A DNA stretch of 64,000 nucleotides from Herbaspirillum sp. (lineage in GTDB: Bacteria > Pseudomonadota > Gammaproteobacteria > Burkholderiales > Burkholderiaceae_D): positions 248,001 through 312,000 of the forward strand of contig NZ_JAGIBI010000006.1 of the NCBI RefSeq assembly GCF_017744395.1, read 5' to 3'. Position numbers and translations under genes: made by a program. The notes under the pieces were generated by a model that saw only the letters and a program-made list of their open reading frames with translations, made no database searches and was not told where the DNA came from. Shown one piece after another: positions 40,833 through 50,395 of the stretch. Position 1 is the stretch's first letter, and each line of letters begins with the position of its first letter.

Positions 40833-41051
40833 ATGACGGACAAGGTGTTACGCAACGGCGCCCGCATCGCGCGCTACGATGCGGTTGAAATGCCCGATCA
40901 CGCTTATGAGGCGCAAGTCTTCGTGCGGCTCACGCGCGAGCCCGAGATCGCCGAAACCTATATACCGGCCGGCATCTATCCCACCGAACAGGAGGCCCTG
41001 GCCGGCGCCCGCGAACGCGCCAGGCGGGCATTGATCGAGGGGGAGTTCTGA
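40833..41051 (+). CDS. Small hypothetical protein (72 aa)
   Basis: ORF with upstream GGAGGCGGC before the ATG; no family recognised. Confidence 0.55.
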   Translation: MTDKVLRNGARIARYDAVEMPDHAYEAQVFVRLTREPEIAETYIPAGIYPTEQEALAGARERARRALIEGEF

Positions 41052-41200
41052 GAAAACAGCCAAGATAATGAGGCGCGCCAGGCGCAAGGCCGCGCCTGCG
41101 CTTGGGCGTGGAAGAGAATGGTTGAAGCATGCTATGGTTCAGCCATTCTTTTTTCCATGGCCGGAACCTGCGCACGCGCAGGCTCCGGCCCGTCGATCCC

Positions 41201-41857
41201 ATGTCCATTGCCCGCTATATCGTCCAGCTTCATCCACGTTTGCTGATCGCCGTCCTGATCGGCGTGGTGTGCGGTTTGCTCATTCCCGCCGGTTCTCCGG
41301 TCACGCATTGCCTGATCGGCTGGAACGCCGGCGTCTGGGCTTATCTCCTGATGATCTGGCTGATGATGTACCGTGCCGATGCCCAGGCTGCCAAACGCCT
41401 GGCCGAAACCGAAGACGAAAGCGCGCAACTGGTGCTGTGCATGGTCAGCATCGCCGCCATCGCCAGCCTGGCGGCGATCCTGCTGGAACTGGCCGGCGGC
41501 AACCACGGCCAGGAAGGGCGCATGCTGCGCTATGCATTCACCGGATCCACCGTGTTCGGCTCCTGGTTCCTGATCGGCACCATCTTTACGCTGCATTACG
41601 CGCGCCTGTTCTACGCCGGGGATGACGATCCGCAGGCCTTGCCGCTGCGTTTCGTCGAGGGCAAGACCACGCCCGATTACTGGGACTTCCTGTATTTTTC
41701 CTTCACCATCAACGTGGCGGTCCAGACCTCGGATGTCGGCGTGGCCACGCGTTCCATGCGGCAGTCGGTGCTGGCGCATTCGCTGATCTGCTTCGTCTTC
41801 AACGCCGCCATCATCGGCTTGTGCATCAATATCGCCGCAGGACTGGCCGGCAACTGA
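41201..41857 (+). CDS. DUF1345 family membrane protein
   Basis: [53 protein letters not shown] matches the DUF1345 pattern. Confidence 0.85.
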   Translation: MSIARYIVQLHPRLLIAVLIGVVCGLLIPAGSPVTHCLIGWNAGVWAYLLMIWLMMYRADAQAAKRLAETEDESAQLVLCMVSIAAIASLAAILLELAGGNHGQEGRMLRYAFTGSTVFGSWFLIGTIFTLHYARLFYAGDDDPQALPLRFVEGKTTPDYWDFLYFSFTINVAVQTSDVGVATRSMRQSVLAHSLICFVFNAAIIGLCINIAAGLAGN

Positions 41858-41881
41858 AACGCATCGATCCGCCGGCCAAAG

Positions 41882-41914
41882 AAAAAAGGGTTGCCTTCTC
41901 AGGCAACCCTTTTT
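41882..41914. terminator. Bidirectional terminator between DUF1345 gene and mgtA
   Basis: AAAAAAGGGTTGCCT-tctc-AGGCAACCCTTTTT. Confidence 0.88.
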
Positions 41915-41940
41915 CATGTCAGCGAACCGGACGGATCGGC

Positions 41941-44703
41941 TTACTGCCAGCCGTAGCGCTTGGCATACCAGTTCTTCATCAACTGGATCAGCGCCGCATA
42001 GGCCAGCAGGATCGCCAGCAGCCACGGGAAGTAGGACAGCGGCAGCGCTTCCAGCTTGAAGTAATGCGCCAGCGGCGACATCGGGATGAAGATGCCGATG
42101 GCCATGATGATCAGCGTCATGCCCAGCAGCGGCCACGATGCGCGGCTCTGGAAGAACGGGATGCGCTTGGTGCGGATCATGTGCACGATCAGCGTTTGCG
42201 ACAGCAGGCCTTCGATGAACCAGCCGGACTGGAACAGCGTCTGGTGTTCCGGCGAGTTGGCGCCGAAGACGTACCACATCAGCGCGAAGGTGGTGACGTC
42301 GAAGATCGAGCTGATCGGGCCGAAGAACACCATGAAGCGGCCGATGTCGGCCGGGTTCCAGCGCTGCGGCTTTTCCTGGAATTCGCGGTCGACGTTGTCG
42401 AACGGGATGGAAATCTGCGACACGTCGTACAGCAGGTTCTGCACCAGCAGGTGCAGCGGCAGCATCGGCAGGAAGGGCAGGAAGGCGCTGGCGATCAGCA
42501 CCGAGAACACGTTGCCGAAGTTGGAGCTGGCCGTCATCTTGATGTACTTGAGCATGTTGGCGAAGGTCTTGCGGCCTTCCAGCACGCCTTCTTCCAGCAC
42601 CATCAGGCTCTTTTCCAGCAGGATCAGGTCGGCCGCTTCCTTGGCGATGTCCACCGCGGTATCGACCGAGATGCCGATGTCGGCCGCGCGCAGGGCCGGG
42701 GCGTCGTTGATGCCGTCGCCCATGAAGCCGACCACGTGGCCCTTGTCGTGCAGCACGCGCACGATGCGCTCCTTGTGCGCCGGGGAGAGCTTGGCGAACA
42801 CGGTCACTTTCTCGGCGGCGACGGCGAGTTGCTCGTCGCTCATCTTTTCCACCGCCGAACCGAGCAGCATGCCGTCCACTTCCAGGCCGACTTCACGGCA
42901 GATCTTGGCGGTCACCAGCTCGTTGTCGCCGGTCAGGATCTTGACCGCGACGCCATGCTCGCGCAGCGCGGCCAGGGCCGGTTCGGTCGACTCCTTCGGC
43001 GGGTCGAGGAAGGCGATGTAGCCGATCAGCACCAGGTCCGATTCGTCGGCCAGGCTGTAGGTTTCCTTGGTCGGAGGCAGGTCCTTGGCGGCCACGCCCA
43101 CCACGCGCAGGCCTTCGGCGTTGAGGCTGCCGGTGGTTTCGCGGATTTCCGCCAGCAGTTCGGGCGTGAGCGGCACGACCTTGCCATCCAGGCGCGCATG
43201 GGTACAGACAGAGACGATCTCTTCCACCGCGCCCTTGCAGATCAGCTCGTGGTGGTCTTCGCGCTCGGACACCACCACCGACATGCGGCGGCGCTGGAAG
43301 TCGAACGGGATCTCGTCGACCTTGCGGTAGGCCGAGGCGATCGACATTTCGCGTTGCAGTTCGGCGTGCTCCAGCACGGCCACGTCGAGCAGGTTCTTCA
43401 GGCCGGTCTGGTAGTAGCTGTTCAGGTAGGCGTACTGCAGCACTTCATCGTCGAGCTCGCCGCGGATGTCGGTGTGGCGTTCCAGGAAGATCTTGTCCTG
43501 GGTCAGGGTGCCGGTCTTGTCGGTGCACAGCACGTCCATCGCGCCGAAGTTCTGGATCGCGTCCAGCCGCTTGACGATCACCTTCTTGCGCGACAGGGCG
43601 ACGGCGCCCTTGGCCAGCGTCGAGGTGACGATCATCGGCAGCATTTCAGGCGTCAGGCCGACCGCCACCGACAGGCCGAACAGGAAGGCCTCGACCCAGT
43701 CGCCCTTGGTGAAGCCGTTGAGGAAGAACACCACCGGCGTCATCACCAGCATGAAGCGGATCAGGAGCCAGCTCACCTTGTTGACGCCGGCCTGGAAGGC
43801 GGTGGGCGAACGGTCGGTGGCGGTCACGCGTTCGGCCAAGGCGCCGAAATAGGTGCGCTTGCCGGTGGTCAGCACGACCGCGGTGGCCGAGCCGCTGACC
43901 ACGTTGGTGCCCATGAAGCACAGGTTGTCCAGTTCCAGCGGGCTGCTGGCATCGGTCTGGGTCGGCGTGACGAACTTTTCCACCGGCAGCGATTCGCCGG
44001 TCATCGCGGCCTGGCTGACGAACAGGTCCTTGGCCGACAGCAGGCGCAGGTCGGCCGGGATCATGTCGCCGGCCGAGAGCATGACGATGTCGCCCGGCAC
44101 CAGGTTCTTGATCGGCACCTCGACGCGCTTGGCGCCCTTGGGGTGCAGGGTGATGTCGAAGTAGCGCTGCGCCTCGGCGGCGATTTCCTCGACCATGTCG
44201 TGGCGCATCACAGTGGCGGTGTTGCTGACCATGGCCTTCAACTTGTCGGCGGCGGTGTTGGAGCGCGCTTCCTGCACGAAGCGCAGCAGCGTCGATACCA
44301 CCACCATGGTGCCGATCACGATGGCGGCCTTCATGTCTTCGGTGTAGAACGACACGGCGGCCAGCAGTGTGAGCAGCAGGTTGAACGGGTTCTTGTAGCA
44401 GTGCCACAGGTGCACCGGCCAGGTCAGCGGCTTTTCATGCTCGACCTCGTTGGGGCCGACTTCGGCGCGGATGGCGTCGGACTCGGCTTCGGTCAGGCCG
44501 TCCATGCGCGACTTCAGGCGCTGCAGCAGTTCGGCGGTGTCGCTGCGCGAGGCTTCGGTGAGTTGCTGGGCCAGCGATTGCGAGACTTCCTTGGTGACCG
44601 GCGCGCTGCGGAACATGTCCATGCCGAGGCGGCGGAAGTGGCGGTCCATTCCGCGGGCGCGGATGAAGCTGGCGAAGGTTTCTTTCAGCAGGTTCAGGTT
44701 CAT
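41941..44703 (-). CDS. mgtA: Magnesium-transporting P-type ATPase (MgtA type)
   Basis: DKTGTLTQDKI phosphorylation motif, MGDGINDAPALRAADIGISVDTAVDIAKEAADLILLEKSL; start taken at MNLNLL. Confidence 0.94.
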   Translation of the reverse strand: MNLNLLKETFASFIRARGMDRHFRRLGMDMFRSAPVTKEVSQSLAQQLTEASRSDTAELLQRLKSRMDGLTEAESDAIRAEVGPNEVEHEKPLTWPVHLWHCYKNPFNLLLTLLAAVSFYTEDMKAAIVIGTMVVVSTLLRFVQEARSNTAADKLKAMVSNTATVMRHDMVEEIAAEAQRYFDITLHPKGAKRVEVPIKNLVPGDIVMLSAGDMIPADLRLLSAKDLFVSQAAMTGESLPVEKFVTPTQTDASSPLELDNLCFMGTNVVSGSATAVVLTTGKRTYFGALAERVTATDRSPTAFQAGVNKVSWLLIRFMLVMTPVVFFLNGFTKGDWVEAFLFGLSVAVGLTPEMLPMIVTSTLAKGAVALSRKKVIVKRLDAIQNFGAMDVLCTDKTGTLTQDKIFLERHTDIRGELDDEVLQYAYLNSYYQTGLKNLLDVAVLEHAELQREMSIASAYRKVDEIPFDFQRRRMSVVVSEREDHHELICKGAVEEIVSVCTHARLDGKVVPLTPELLAEIRETTGSLNAEGLRVVGVAAKDLPPTKETYSLADESDLVLIGYIAFLDPPKESTEPALAALREHGVAVKILTGDNELVTAKICREVGLEVDGMLLGSAVEKMSDEQLAVAAEKVTVFAKLSPAHKERIVRVLHDKGHVVGFMGDGINDAPALRAADIGISVDTAVDIAKEAADLILLEKSLMVLEEGVLEGRKTFANMLKYIKMTASSNFGNVFSVLIASAFLPFLPMLPLHLLVQNLLYDVSQISIPFDNVDREFQEKPQRWNPADIGRFMVFFGPISSIFDVTTFALMWYVFGANSPEHQTLFQSGWFIEGLLSQTLIVHMIRTKRIPFFQSRASWPLLGMTLIIMAIGIFIPMSPLAHYFKLEALPLSYFPWLLAILLAYAALIQLMKNWYAKRYGWQ

Positions 44704-45187
44704 GGGTGTACTTCTTTTCATATTGTTTTCGCCGCCGGGAGGGATGGGGCGAAGGGGCTTGCGATCCGGTATGCGGGGCTGGCGGGCAGGCCGGACAGCA
44801 TGCGCATTCGGGTGGCGTCAAAATGGTGCAAGGCAGTGCGAGTCAGGACTCTAACGGGCTTGTTTGACGGATCGATGACAAACATCGGGTCTTCATGTTG
44901 TTTTCTGGCGCATGGCAGCCTCCGCTTGGTTGGCGGAACCCCTGTCATCGGCACCTGGCGGCGCGCAGGCTGGCCGGCATGGCGCGCGGCCATGCTTGTC
45001 AGCAAATCGTCAGCTTGCGACGGCGCAAGATGCATCGCTCTCAGGCGCCGGGCGCGAGAGAGCAAGCGAAGAACTGAGCCGTGCGCCGGGACGATGGTGT
45101 CTGCGGCGGTCGATCGTCGATCTGTCGTTGTGAGGGAATATCGATGCCTGGGGAGGCGGCGCGCTGCTGCGCCGCAAGGCATTGAGA

Positions 45188-45219
45188 TGCCGTCATCTGC
45201 CTGGTGCAAGATGACGGCA
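45188..45219 (-). promoter_or_regulatory. Strong hairpin in the mgtA 5' leader region
   Basis: TGCCGTCATCT (45188-45198) and AGATGACGGCA (45209-45219), 11-bp perfect stem, 10-nt loop. Confidence 0.6.
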
Positions 45220-45251
45220 GGAGAGCGTCCTGCTGAAATCCTTGCCTAGGC

Positions 45252-45299
45252 TTATCCGGTGATTAACCGGCAACAACTGTCACCCGAACAAGTGCCCAT
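45252..45299 (-). CDS. Putative upstream ORF in mgtA leader, MGTCSGDSCCRLITG
   Basis: ATG preceded by GGAG with 8-nt spacing (TTTTTTGGAGTCCCTCTCATG), directly downstream of a strong predicted promoter. Absent from the ORF track because of its size. Confidence 0.45.
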   Translation of the reverse strand: MGTCSGDSCCRLITG

Positions 45300-45330
45300 G
45301 AGAGGGACTCCAAAAAATAAGAACGGGCGA

Positions 45331-45360
45331 ATTCTACGCTCGCGCTTAAACGAGGGTCAA
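45331..45360 (-). promoter_or_regulatory. Predicted sigma-70 promoter firing towards mgtA
   Basis: Minus strand TTGACC (45360-45355), 18-bp spacer, TAGAAT (45336-45331). Confidence 0.6.
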
Positions 45361-45579
45361 GGCAAATCCGGCCGCCTGCTGAAAATTTGTGCGTTCGCAA
45401 CAATGCCATCGGGGCCGGCTGTCGCTGCTGTGCAGCAACGAATTCTCGGCGGCACCGCTTGTTTTATATGGCGCGCGGCCTATACTCAAATCACAAAGCC
45501 GCGCCTGGCAAGGCTCGCAGCCAGGCAAGAACAATCCGAAAGCGGATTTGCATGTGAAGGCTGAATGAGGAGACGCATC

Positions 45580-45762
45580 ATGCCGAACATCATCATGGAC
45601 AACTTGGTGTTTTTCATCCCGATGACGTTGGCCGGGCTGTTGTTATGCGGCGAGGTGCCGGTCGCCTCCAAGGCGGTCCGGACCGGTTGCCGTGCAATCG
45701 GCGCGGTGTTTGGCGCGTTGCTTGCGCTTTTAGTGCTGGAGGCTCTGCCAGTGCTAATTTAG
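45580..45762 (+). CDS. Small hydrophobic (probable membrane) protein, 60 aa
   Basis: MPNIIMDNLVFFIPMTLAGLLLCGEVPVASKAVRTGCRAIGAVFGALLALLVLEALPVLI; RBS TGAGGAG 6-7 nt before the ATG; two hydrophobic stretches. Confidence 0.6.
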   Translation: MPNIIMDNLVFFIPMTLAGLLLCGEVPVASKAVRTGCRAIGAVFGALLALLVLEALPVLI

Positions 45763-45996
45763 TGGGCATTGAGCCCGCTTTGCCGCTCGTAGCGGCAGTG
45801 GCAGGGGCATCGGCGGAGACCACTTTTTTTGGAGAGTTCAGGTCTTTCACTGTACGCCGATTGCTCCTCCCTTGATTTCCCTAGGTCGATGTTTTCACAG
45901 TGGTCTCGTGGCGGCCCCGAAGACATCGGCCTTTTTTGCGTCCGTGCGTTTCATGTATTGCGCATGGCGTGGCGCGTAAATCCCTTACGGCGTTTT

Positions 45997-47229
45997 TCAG
46001 GCGGCCTGCGTAGCGGCCTGGATCTTGCCGTGCGTGCGGTGCAGCCCGGCATCCCAGACCACCAGGCAATCCCGCCCCTTTTCCTTGGCGCAATACATGG
46101 CATGGTCGGCGCGCTGCAGCCAGACGTAATGCGCCTCCATGTCGGACGTGAAGGGCACCAGGCCGGCGCTGACCGTGCAGCCGCGCAGGGGGCTGCCGCC
46201 GACGTGCTTGTCGCGGGCCGCCTCGATCAGGCGCTGCGACAGCAGCAGGGCGTCGGCGGCTGAAATATTGCGCAGGATAGCCACGAATTCCTCACCTCCA
46301 TAGCGGCCGATCAAATCGTCCTCGCGCAGGTTGGCGCGCAGCAGTTGCGAGAAATTGCGCAGGACTTCGTCGCCGACCAGGTGGCCGTGGGTATCGTTGA
46401 TGTTCTTGAAATGGTCGAGGTCGAGCAGCAGCAGGCAGGTGCCGTGATCGTGGCCGCTGCCGCCGGCGTCGCGGCGGCAGCGCTCGAATTCCTCGATGAG
46501 CAGGGTTTCCCAGTAGCGGCGGTTGAACAGGCGGGTCAGGCCGTCCGTCTGGCTGACGATCTCGAATTCGCGGGAGCGTTCGGCCAGTTTCTTGGACATG
46601 TCGTAGGTCGATTTGCCCAGCACCAGCGGATAGAGGGCCAGCATCGGCAGGCAGGCCACGATGGTGGCGATGTCGGACTGCGGCATGAAGCGGTAGTCGA
46701 GCAGCAGCCAGCCCAGCAGGAATCCGGCCGCGCTGGCGTAGGCGCCGCGCATGAACAGGCGCACGCCGCCGGCGGCGATGTTGTCCATCGACAGCATCGA
46801 GAGGATGACCGCGCTGGGCACCAGGTTGCCGTTCATGGCGGCGATCCACAGGCCGCCGAAGCCGGCATCCAGCACCAGGTTGCGGCGTTCGGCCCGGTAG
46901 GGGATCTTGCTGCGCAGCGCCCAGTGGCGCGCCGCGTGCGGCCAGATGAAACCGTGGAACACCAGCAGCGCCCACAGCGGCCAGTCCACAGGATGCTGCA
47001 CGAAGCCGGCCGCGACGCAGAAAAAGCCCACGCCCAGGCCGATCATGCGCAGGATGTAGATGCGGTTGACGAAGCGCACCCCCTTGCCGATCAGGGCTTC
47101 CGGCGGCGGATCGTCCAGGCGTTCCGGGCGCTTGCGGTAGAGCGCGACCGGATTGAGCAAAGCCAGCAGCGCGGCCAATCGCCGTTTGCTGCCGCTCCCG
47201 GCGCCCCGACTGGTGGTGCTGGATGACAT
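45997..47229 (-). CDS. Diguanylate cyclase (GGDEF) with N-terminal membrane domain
   Basis: RYGGEEFVAIL active site; REDD I-site exactly 5 residues upstream of GGEEF; multiple N-terminal TM segments. Confidence 0.93.
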   Translation of the reverse strand: MSSSTTSRGAGSGSKRRLAALLALLNPVALYRKRPERLDDPPPEALIGKGVRFVNRIYILRMIGLGVGFFCVAAGFVQHPVDWPLWALLVFHGFIWPHAARHWALRSKIPYRAERRNLVLDAGFGGLWIAAMNGNLVPSAVILSMLSMDNIAAGGVRLFMRGAYASAAGFLLGWLLLDYRFMPQSDIATIVACLPMLALYPLVLGKSTYDMSKKLAERSREFEIVSQTDGLTRLFNRRYWETLLIEEFERCRRDAGGSGHDHGTCLLLLDLDHFKNINDTHGHLVGDEVLRNFSQLLRANLREDDLIGRYGGEEFVAILRNISAADALLLSQRLIEAARDKHVGGSPLRGCTVSAGLVPFTSDMEAHYVWLQRADHAMYCAKEKGRDCLVVWDAGLHRTHGKIQAATQAA

Positions 47230-47451
47230 ATCGGTATTTTTCTTTCGTCCTGTCCCGTATGGTTGCCGACCGTTCCATATGGACTCCGGCGACGCCACAG
47301 CGTACCGGAAAGTAGATCTCTTTGCTTGATTCAGCGCAACCGGCGAGTGTTTGACCATTGCTATGCCATCGCAAAGCCGTTTTTCCTGGAGGCAAAACGG
47401 CAGCGGCATGGCTTGCCCCTATAATGCGTGATCTTTATTTTTGCCTGAATC

Positions 47452-48906
47452 ATGCAGCGTTTCCTATCGGGTTTTTCCTTGTATTGCTCCCGCCGGCCAT
47501 CATTACGGTCGTTGGTCCTCGCGGTTTCCCTGCTGGCCGCCGCCGCGGCCGCACCGGCCCAGAATCTGCCGCCAGCTGTGGTCGGGGCGCTGCGCGTGGC
47601 GCAGATCCCGCAACAGAACACCGGCGTGCTGGTGCTGGATGCCGACAGCGGCAAGCGGGTGCTGGTAGCCAACAACCTTGCGCAGCCTTTCAATCCGGCC
47701 TCGGTGATGAAACTGGTGACCACAGACGCCGCGCTGGAATTGCTGGGACCTACCTATTCCTGGAAGACCCAGGCCTATGTCGACGGTGCGCTCGACCAGG
47801 GCGTGCTGGACGGCGACCTGATCATCAAGGGTGGTGGCGATCCCAAGATGGTGATGGAGAACTTCTGGCTGTTCCTGCGCCAGTTGCGCGCGCGCGGCGT
47901 CAAGGATATCCGCGGCAACCTGGTGATCGACCGGAGTTTCTTCGCCGGTGCGCCCTATGACCCGGCGCAGTTCGACGGCGATCCGCAGAAGCCCTATAAC
48001 GTCGGTCCGGACGCGCTGCTGCTGAACTACAAGACGCTGGCCTTCCGCTTCGAGCCCAATGCCGCCGGCACGGTGGCGGTGACGATGGAGCCGCCCCTGG
48101 CCGGCTATGCCATCACGCCGCCGCGCCTGTCGCAGGAACCTTGCGGCGACTGGCAGGGCAAGCTGATGCTGGCCAATGACGCGGCATCGGCGACTTTCTC
48201 CGGCACGTATCCTGCCGATTGCGGCTCCAGGGTCTGGTATGTGCATCCGTACCGCATGGGCAGCGTGCAATATGCGGGCGCCATGTTCGCGCAGATGTGG
48301 GCAGACCTCGGCGGCGGCTTTTCCGGGCGCGTCGTCAGCGGCGCGGTGACGCCTTCGGCGCGGCTGCTGGCCGAGGCGCAATCTCCCGCGCTGCCGGAGG
48401 TGATCCGCGACATCAACAAGTACAGCAACAACGTGATGGCGCGCCAGGTGCTGCTGACGCTGGCCGCCGAGACGAGCGGCCAGCCGGGCGATATGGTCAA
48501 CGGCGCGCGCGCGGTGCGTTCCTGGCTCAACGACAAGGGGCTCGATACCAGCGGCCTGGCCATCGAGAACGGCGCCGGGCTGTCGCGCGTGGAACGGGTC
48601 ACGCCGGCCTTGCTGGGCGGCATGCTGGCCCAGGCCTACCGTTCGCCGCTGATGCCGGAATTCGTGTCCTCGCTGCCGCTGGTCGGCTACGACGGCACCA
48701 TGCGCCGCCGCCTGAAGACGCAAAGCGTGGCCGGGCAGGCGCACATCAAGACCGGTACGCTCAATGACGTGCGCTCCATCGCCGGCTACGTGCAGGCCGC
48801 TTCGGGCAAATACTATGTGGTGGTGTTCCTGATCAACCACCCGAACGCGCCGTCCGGGCAGAAGGCGCAGGATGCGCTGTTGCAGTGGGTGTATGAGAAT
48901 GGCTGA
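47452..48906 (+). CDS. dacB: D-alanyl-D-alanine carboxypeptidase/endopeptidase (PBP4)
   Basis: FNPASVMKLVTTDAALELLG (SxxK), YSNNVMARQVLLTL (SxN), HIKTGTLNDVRSIAGYV (KTG). Confidence 0.95.
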   Translation: MQRFLSGFSLYCSRRPSLRSLVLAVSLLAAAAAAPAQNLPPAVVGALRVAQIPQQNTGVLVLDADSGKRVLVANNLAQPFNPASVMKLVTTDAALELLGPTYSWKTQAYVDGALDQGVLDGDLIIKGGGDPKMVMENFWLFLRQLRARGVKDIRGNLVIDRSFFAGAPYDPAQFDGDPQKPYNVGPDALLLNYKTLAFRFEPNAAGTVAVTMEPPLAGYAITPPRLSQEPCGDWQGKLMLANDAASATFSGTYPADCGSRVWYVHPYRMGSVQYAGAMFAQMWADLGGGFSGRVVSGAVTPSARLLAEAQSPALPEVIRDINKYSNNVMARQVLLTLAAETSGQPGDMVNGARAVRSWLNDKGLDTSGLAIENGAGLSRVERVTPALLGGMLAQAYRSPLMPEFVSSLPLVGYDGTMRRRLKTQSVAGQAHIKTGTLNDVRSIAGYVQAASGKYYVVVFLINHPNAPSGQKAQDALLQWVYENG

Positions 48907-48935
48907 GGTCGCTTGAGCGAGCTTGGGCCACGATG

Positions 48936-48974
48936 AAAAAACGCCGCTGCGGCCGAATCGCAGCGGCGTTTTTT
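48936..48974. terminator. Bidirectional terminator after dacB
   Basis: AAAAAACGCCGCTGCG-gccgaat-CGCAGCGGCGTTTTTT. Confidence 0.9.
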
Positions 48975-48990
48975 CATTCGGAAGAGGGGA

Positions 48991-49521
48991 TCAGAGCACC
49001 AGCGGCTTGTCGGACAATTCGTTGCCGCCCCGGGCATCGTCCCCCTGGCGCGGCATGGCGGCGGCCAGCAAGTCATGCAGCATGGCCAGCGCCTGCAGGG
49101 TGCTGTCGTGGTAGGAGCCGCGCGCGTAGCCGGCGGTCATGACGCGGCATACTTCCTGCCATTGCTGGCGCGTCACCACGCGGCCGGCACCGCGGTCGGC
49201 GACGATTTCCACCTTGTGGTCGGCCAGGTTGACGTAGACCAGCACGCCGCAGTTTTCCTCGGTATCCCAGATGCGGTAGCGCGCGAACAGTTCATGCGCC
49301 CGCTGGCGCGAACTTTCGCGCCGCCATACCGCGCCCAGCGACAGCGACGCTTCGATGATGACGCGTATCTGGGCGCGATGCCGCTGCTCGCCTTCGCCGA
49401 TGCTGGCCTGGATGGCCTTGAGCGTGGCGGATGGGAAAGCGCGGCGCGCCGCCGCGTGGGTGCCGGCCAGGTGGCGCAGCATGCGGCCGGCCATGGAAGC
49501 CGTTTTTTTCTCTTTGCTCAT
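48991..49521 (-). CDS. TPM domain protein (cytosolic type)
   Basis: HRAQIRVIIEASLSL...RAHELFARYRIWDTEENCGVLVYVNLADHKVEIVADRGAGRVV; partner of the next TPM gene. Confidence 0.85.
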   Translation of the reverse strand: MSKEKKTASMAGRMLRHLAGTHAAARRAFPSATLKAIQASIGEGEQRHRAQIRVIIEASLSLGAVWRRESSRQRAHELFARYRIWDTEENCGVLVYVNLADHKVEIVADRGAGRVVTRQQWQEVCRVMTAGYARGSYHDSTLQALAMLHDLLAAAMPRQGDDARGGNELSDKPLVL

Positions 49522-49522
49522 C

Positions 49523-50374
49523 TCACCAGTCCCCCGAGGCGCCGCCGCCGTCGAATGTGCCGCCGCCGCCCGAGAACGAACCACCGCCGGAAGAGAATCC
49601 GCCCGAGGAGCCTCCCGAAAAACCGCCGGAACGGCCGGAGGCTGCGCTGCGCGCAACCTGGTCCAGGATGCTGCCGATGATCACGCCGGTGCTGGTGCCG
49701 CTGCCGTGGCCCCAGTCGTTGCTATTGAGGTTGTTGCGCGCATTGCGGCGCGACCTGAGCAGCATGGTGAAGAAAACGAACAGGAAAAACAGCACCGCCA
49801 CCAGCGTCACCCAGCCGCCGCCGTCATCGGTTTGCGCCGCTGGGGCATGGCGCTGCGCGGCCGGCAGCTGTTCCTGGTCGAGCAGGCTGGTGATGGCCGA
49901 TACGCCCGCCGCCAGCCCGCCGTAGAAATCGTTCTGGCGGAAGTGCGGGGCGATCACGTCTTCCAGGATGCGCTTGGACTGCGCATCGGTCAGGCTGCCT
50001 TGCACGCCGCGCCCGGCTTCGATGCGCAGGCGGCGCAGCGCCTTGGGATTGTCCTTGGCGACGATCAGGATCACGCCGTCGTCCACGCCCTTGCGGCCCA
50101 GTTTCCAGGCTTCGGCGGCGCGGATGCCGAATTGCTCGATGGCTTCCGGCGCGGTGGACGACATCAGCAGCACCGCGACCTGGCTGCCAGTGCGGGTTTC
50201 ATAGTCGGCCAGCACGCTGTCGAGCGCGGAGCGCTGCTGCGCATCGAGCATGCGGATCTGGTCGACTACATGGCCCGACAGCGGTGGCACCGGGACGAAG
50301 TCCTCGGCCGCCGCCATGCCGGCCGGCCCGCACAGCAGGGCCAGCAGCCAGAGTTTCAGGAAGAGGTTACGCAT
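49523..50374 (-). CDS. TPM domain-containing protein, YgcG-like, with Gly/Ser-rich tail
   Basis: Signal peptide; SGHVVDQIRMLDAQQRSALDSVLADYETRTGSQVAVLLMSST; C-terminal GGSFSGGGGTFDGGGASGDW. Confidence 0.9.
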   Translation of the reverse strand: MRNLFLKLWLLALLCGPAGMAAAEDFVPVPPLSGHVVDQIRMLDAQQRSALDSVLADYETRTGSQVAVLLMSSTAPEAIEQFGIRAAEAWKLGRKGVDDGVILIVAKDNPKALRRLRIEAGRGVQGSLTDAQSKRILEDVIAPHFRQNDFYGGLAAGVSAITSLLDQEQLPAAQRHAPAAQTDDGGGWVTLVAVLFFLFVFFTMLLRSRRNARNNLNSNDWGHGSGTSTGVIIGSILDQVARSAASGRSGGFSGGSSGGFSSGGGSFSGGGGTFDGGGASGDW

Positions 50375-50395
50375 CGCCGATAGTCGCAGCCGCGC

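Noticed and set aside
44435-44821. Pro/Cys-rich minus-strand frame (TPPECACCPACPPAPHTGSQAPSPHPS) just before mgtA, initially considered as an MgtL-like Pro-rich leader
   Set aside because: It starts at TTG without a clear RBS and runs 128 codons out of frame deep into mgtA, so it is more likely a shadow frame than a leader peptide.
41821-45249. 1142-aa plus-strand ORF opposite mgtA
   Set aside because: Antisense shadow of a clear P-type ATPase; composition dominated by V/H/Q/D/G with no domain pattern.
44704-45345. Known riboswitch (M-box or yybP-ykoY) in the mgtA leader
   Set aside because: I could not identify the conserved core sequences of either class by eye (for example GGGGAGUAGC); only an Infernal search could settle it.
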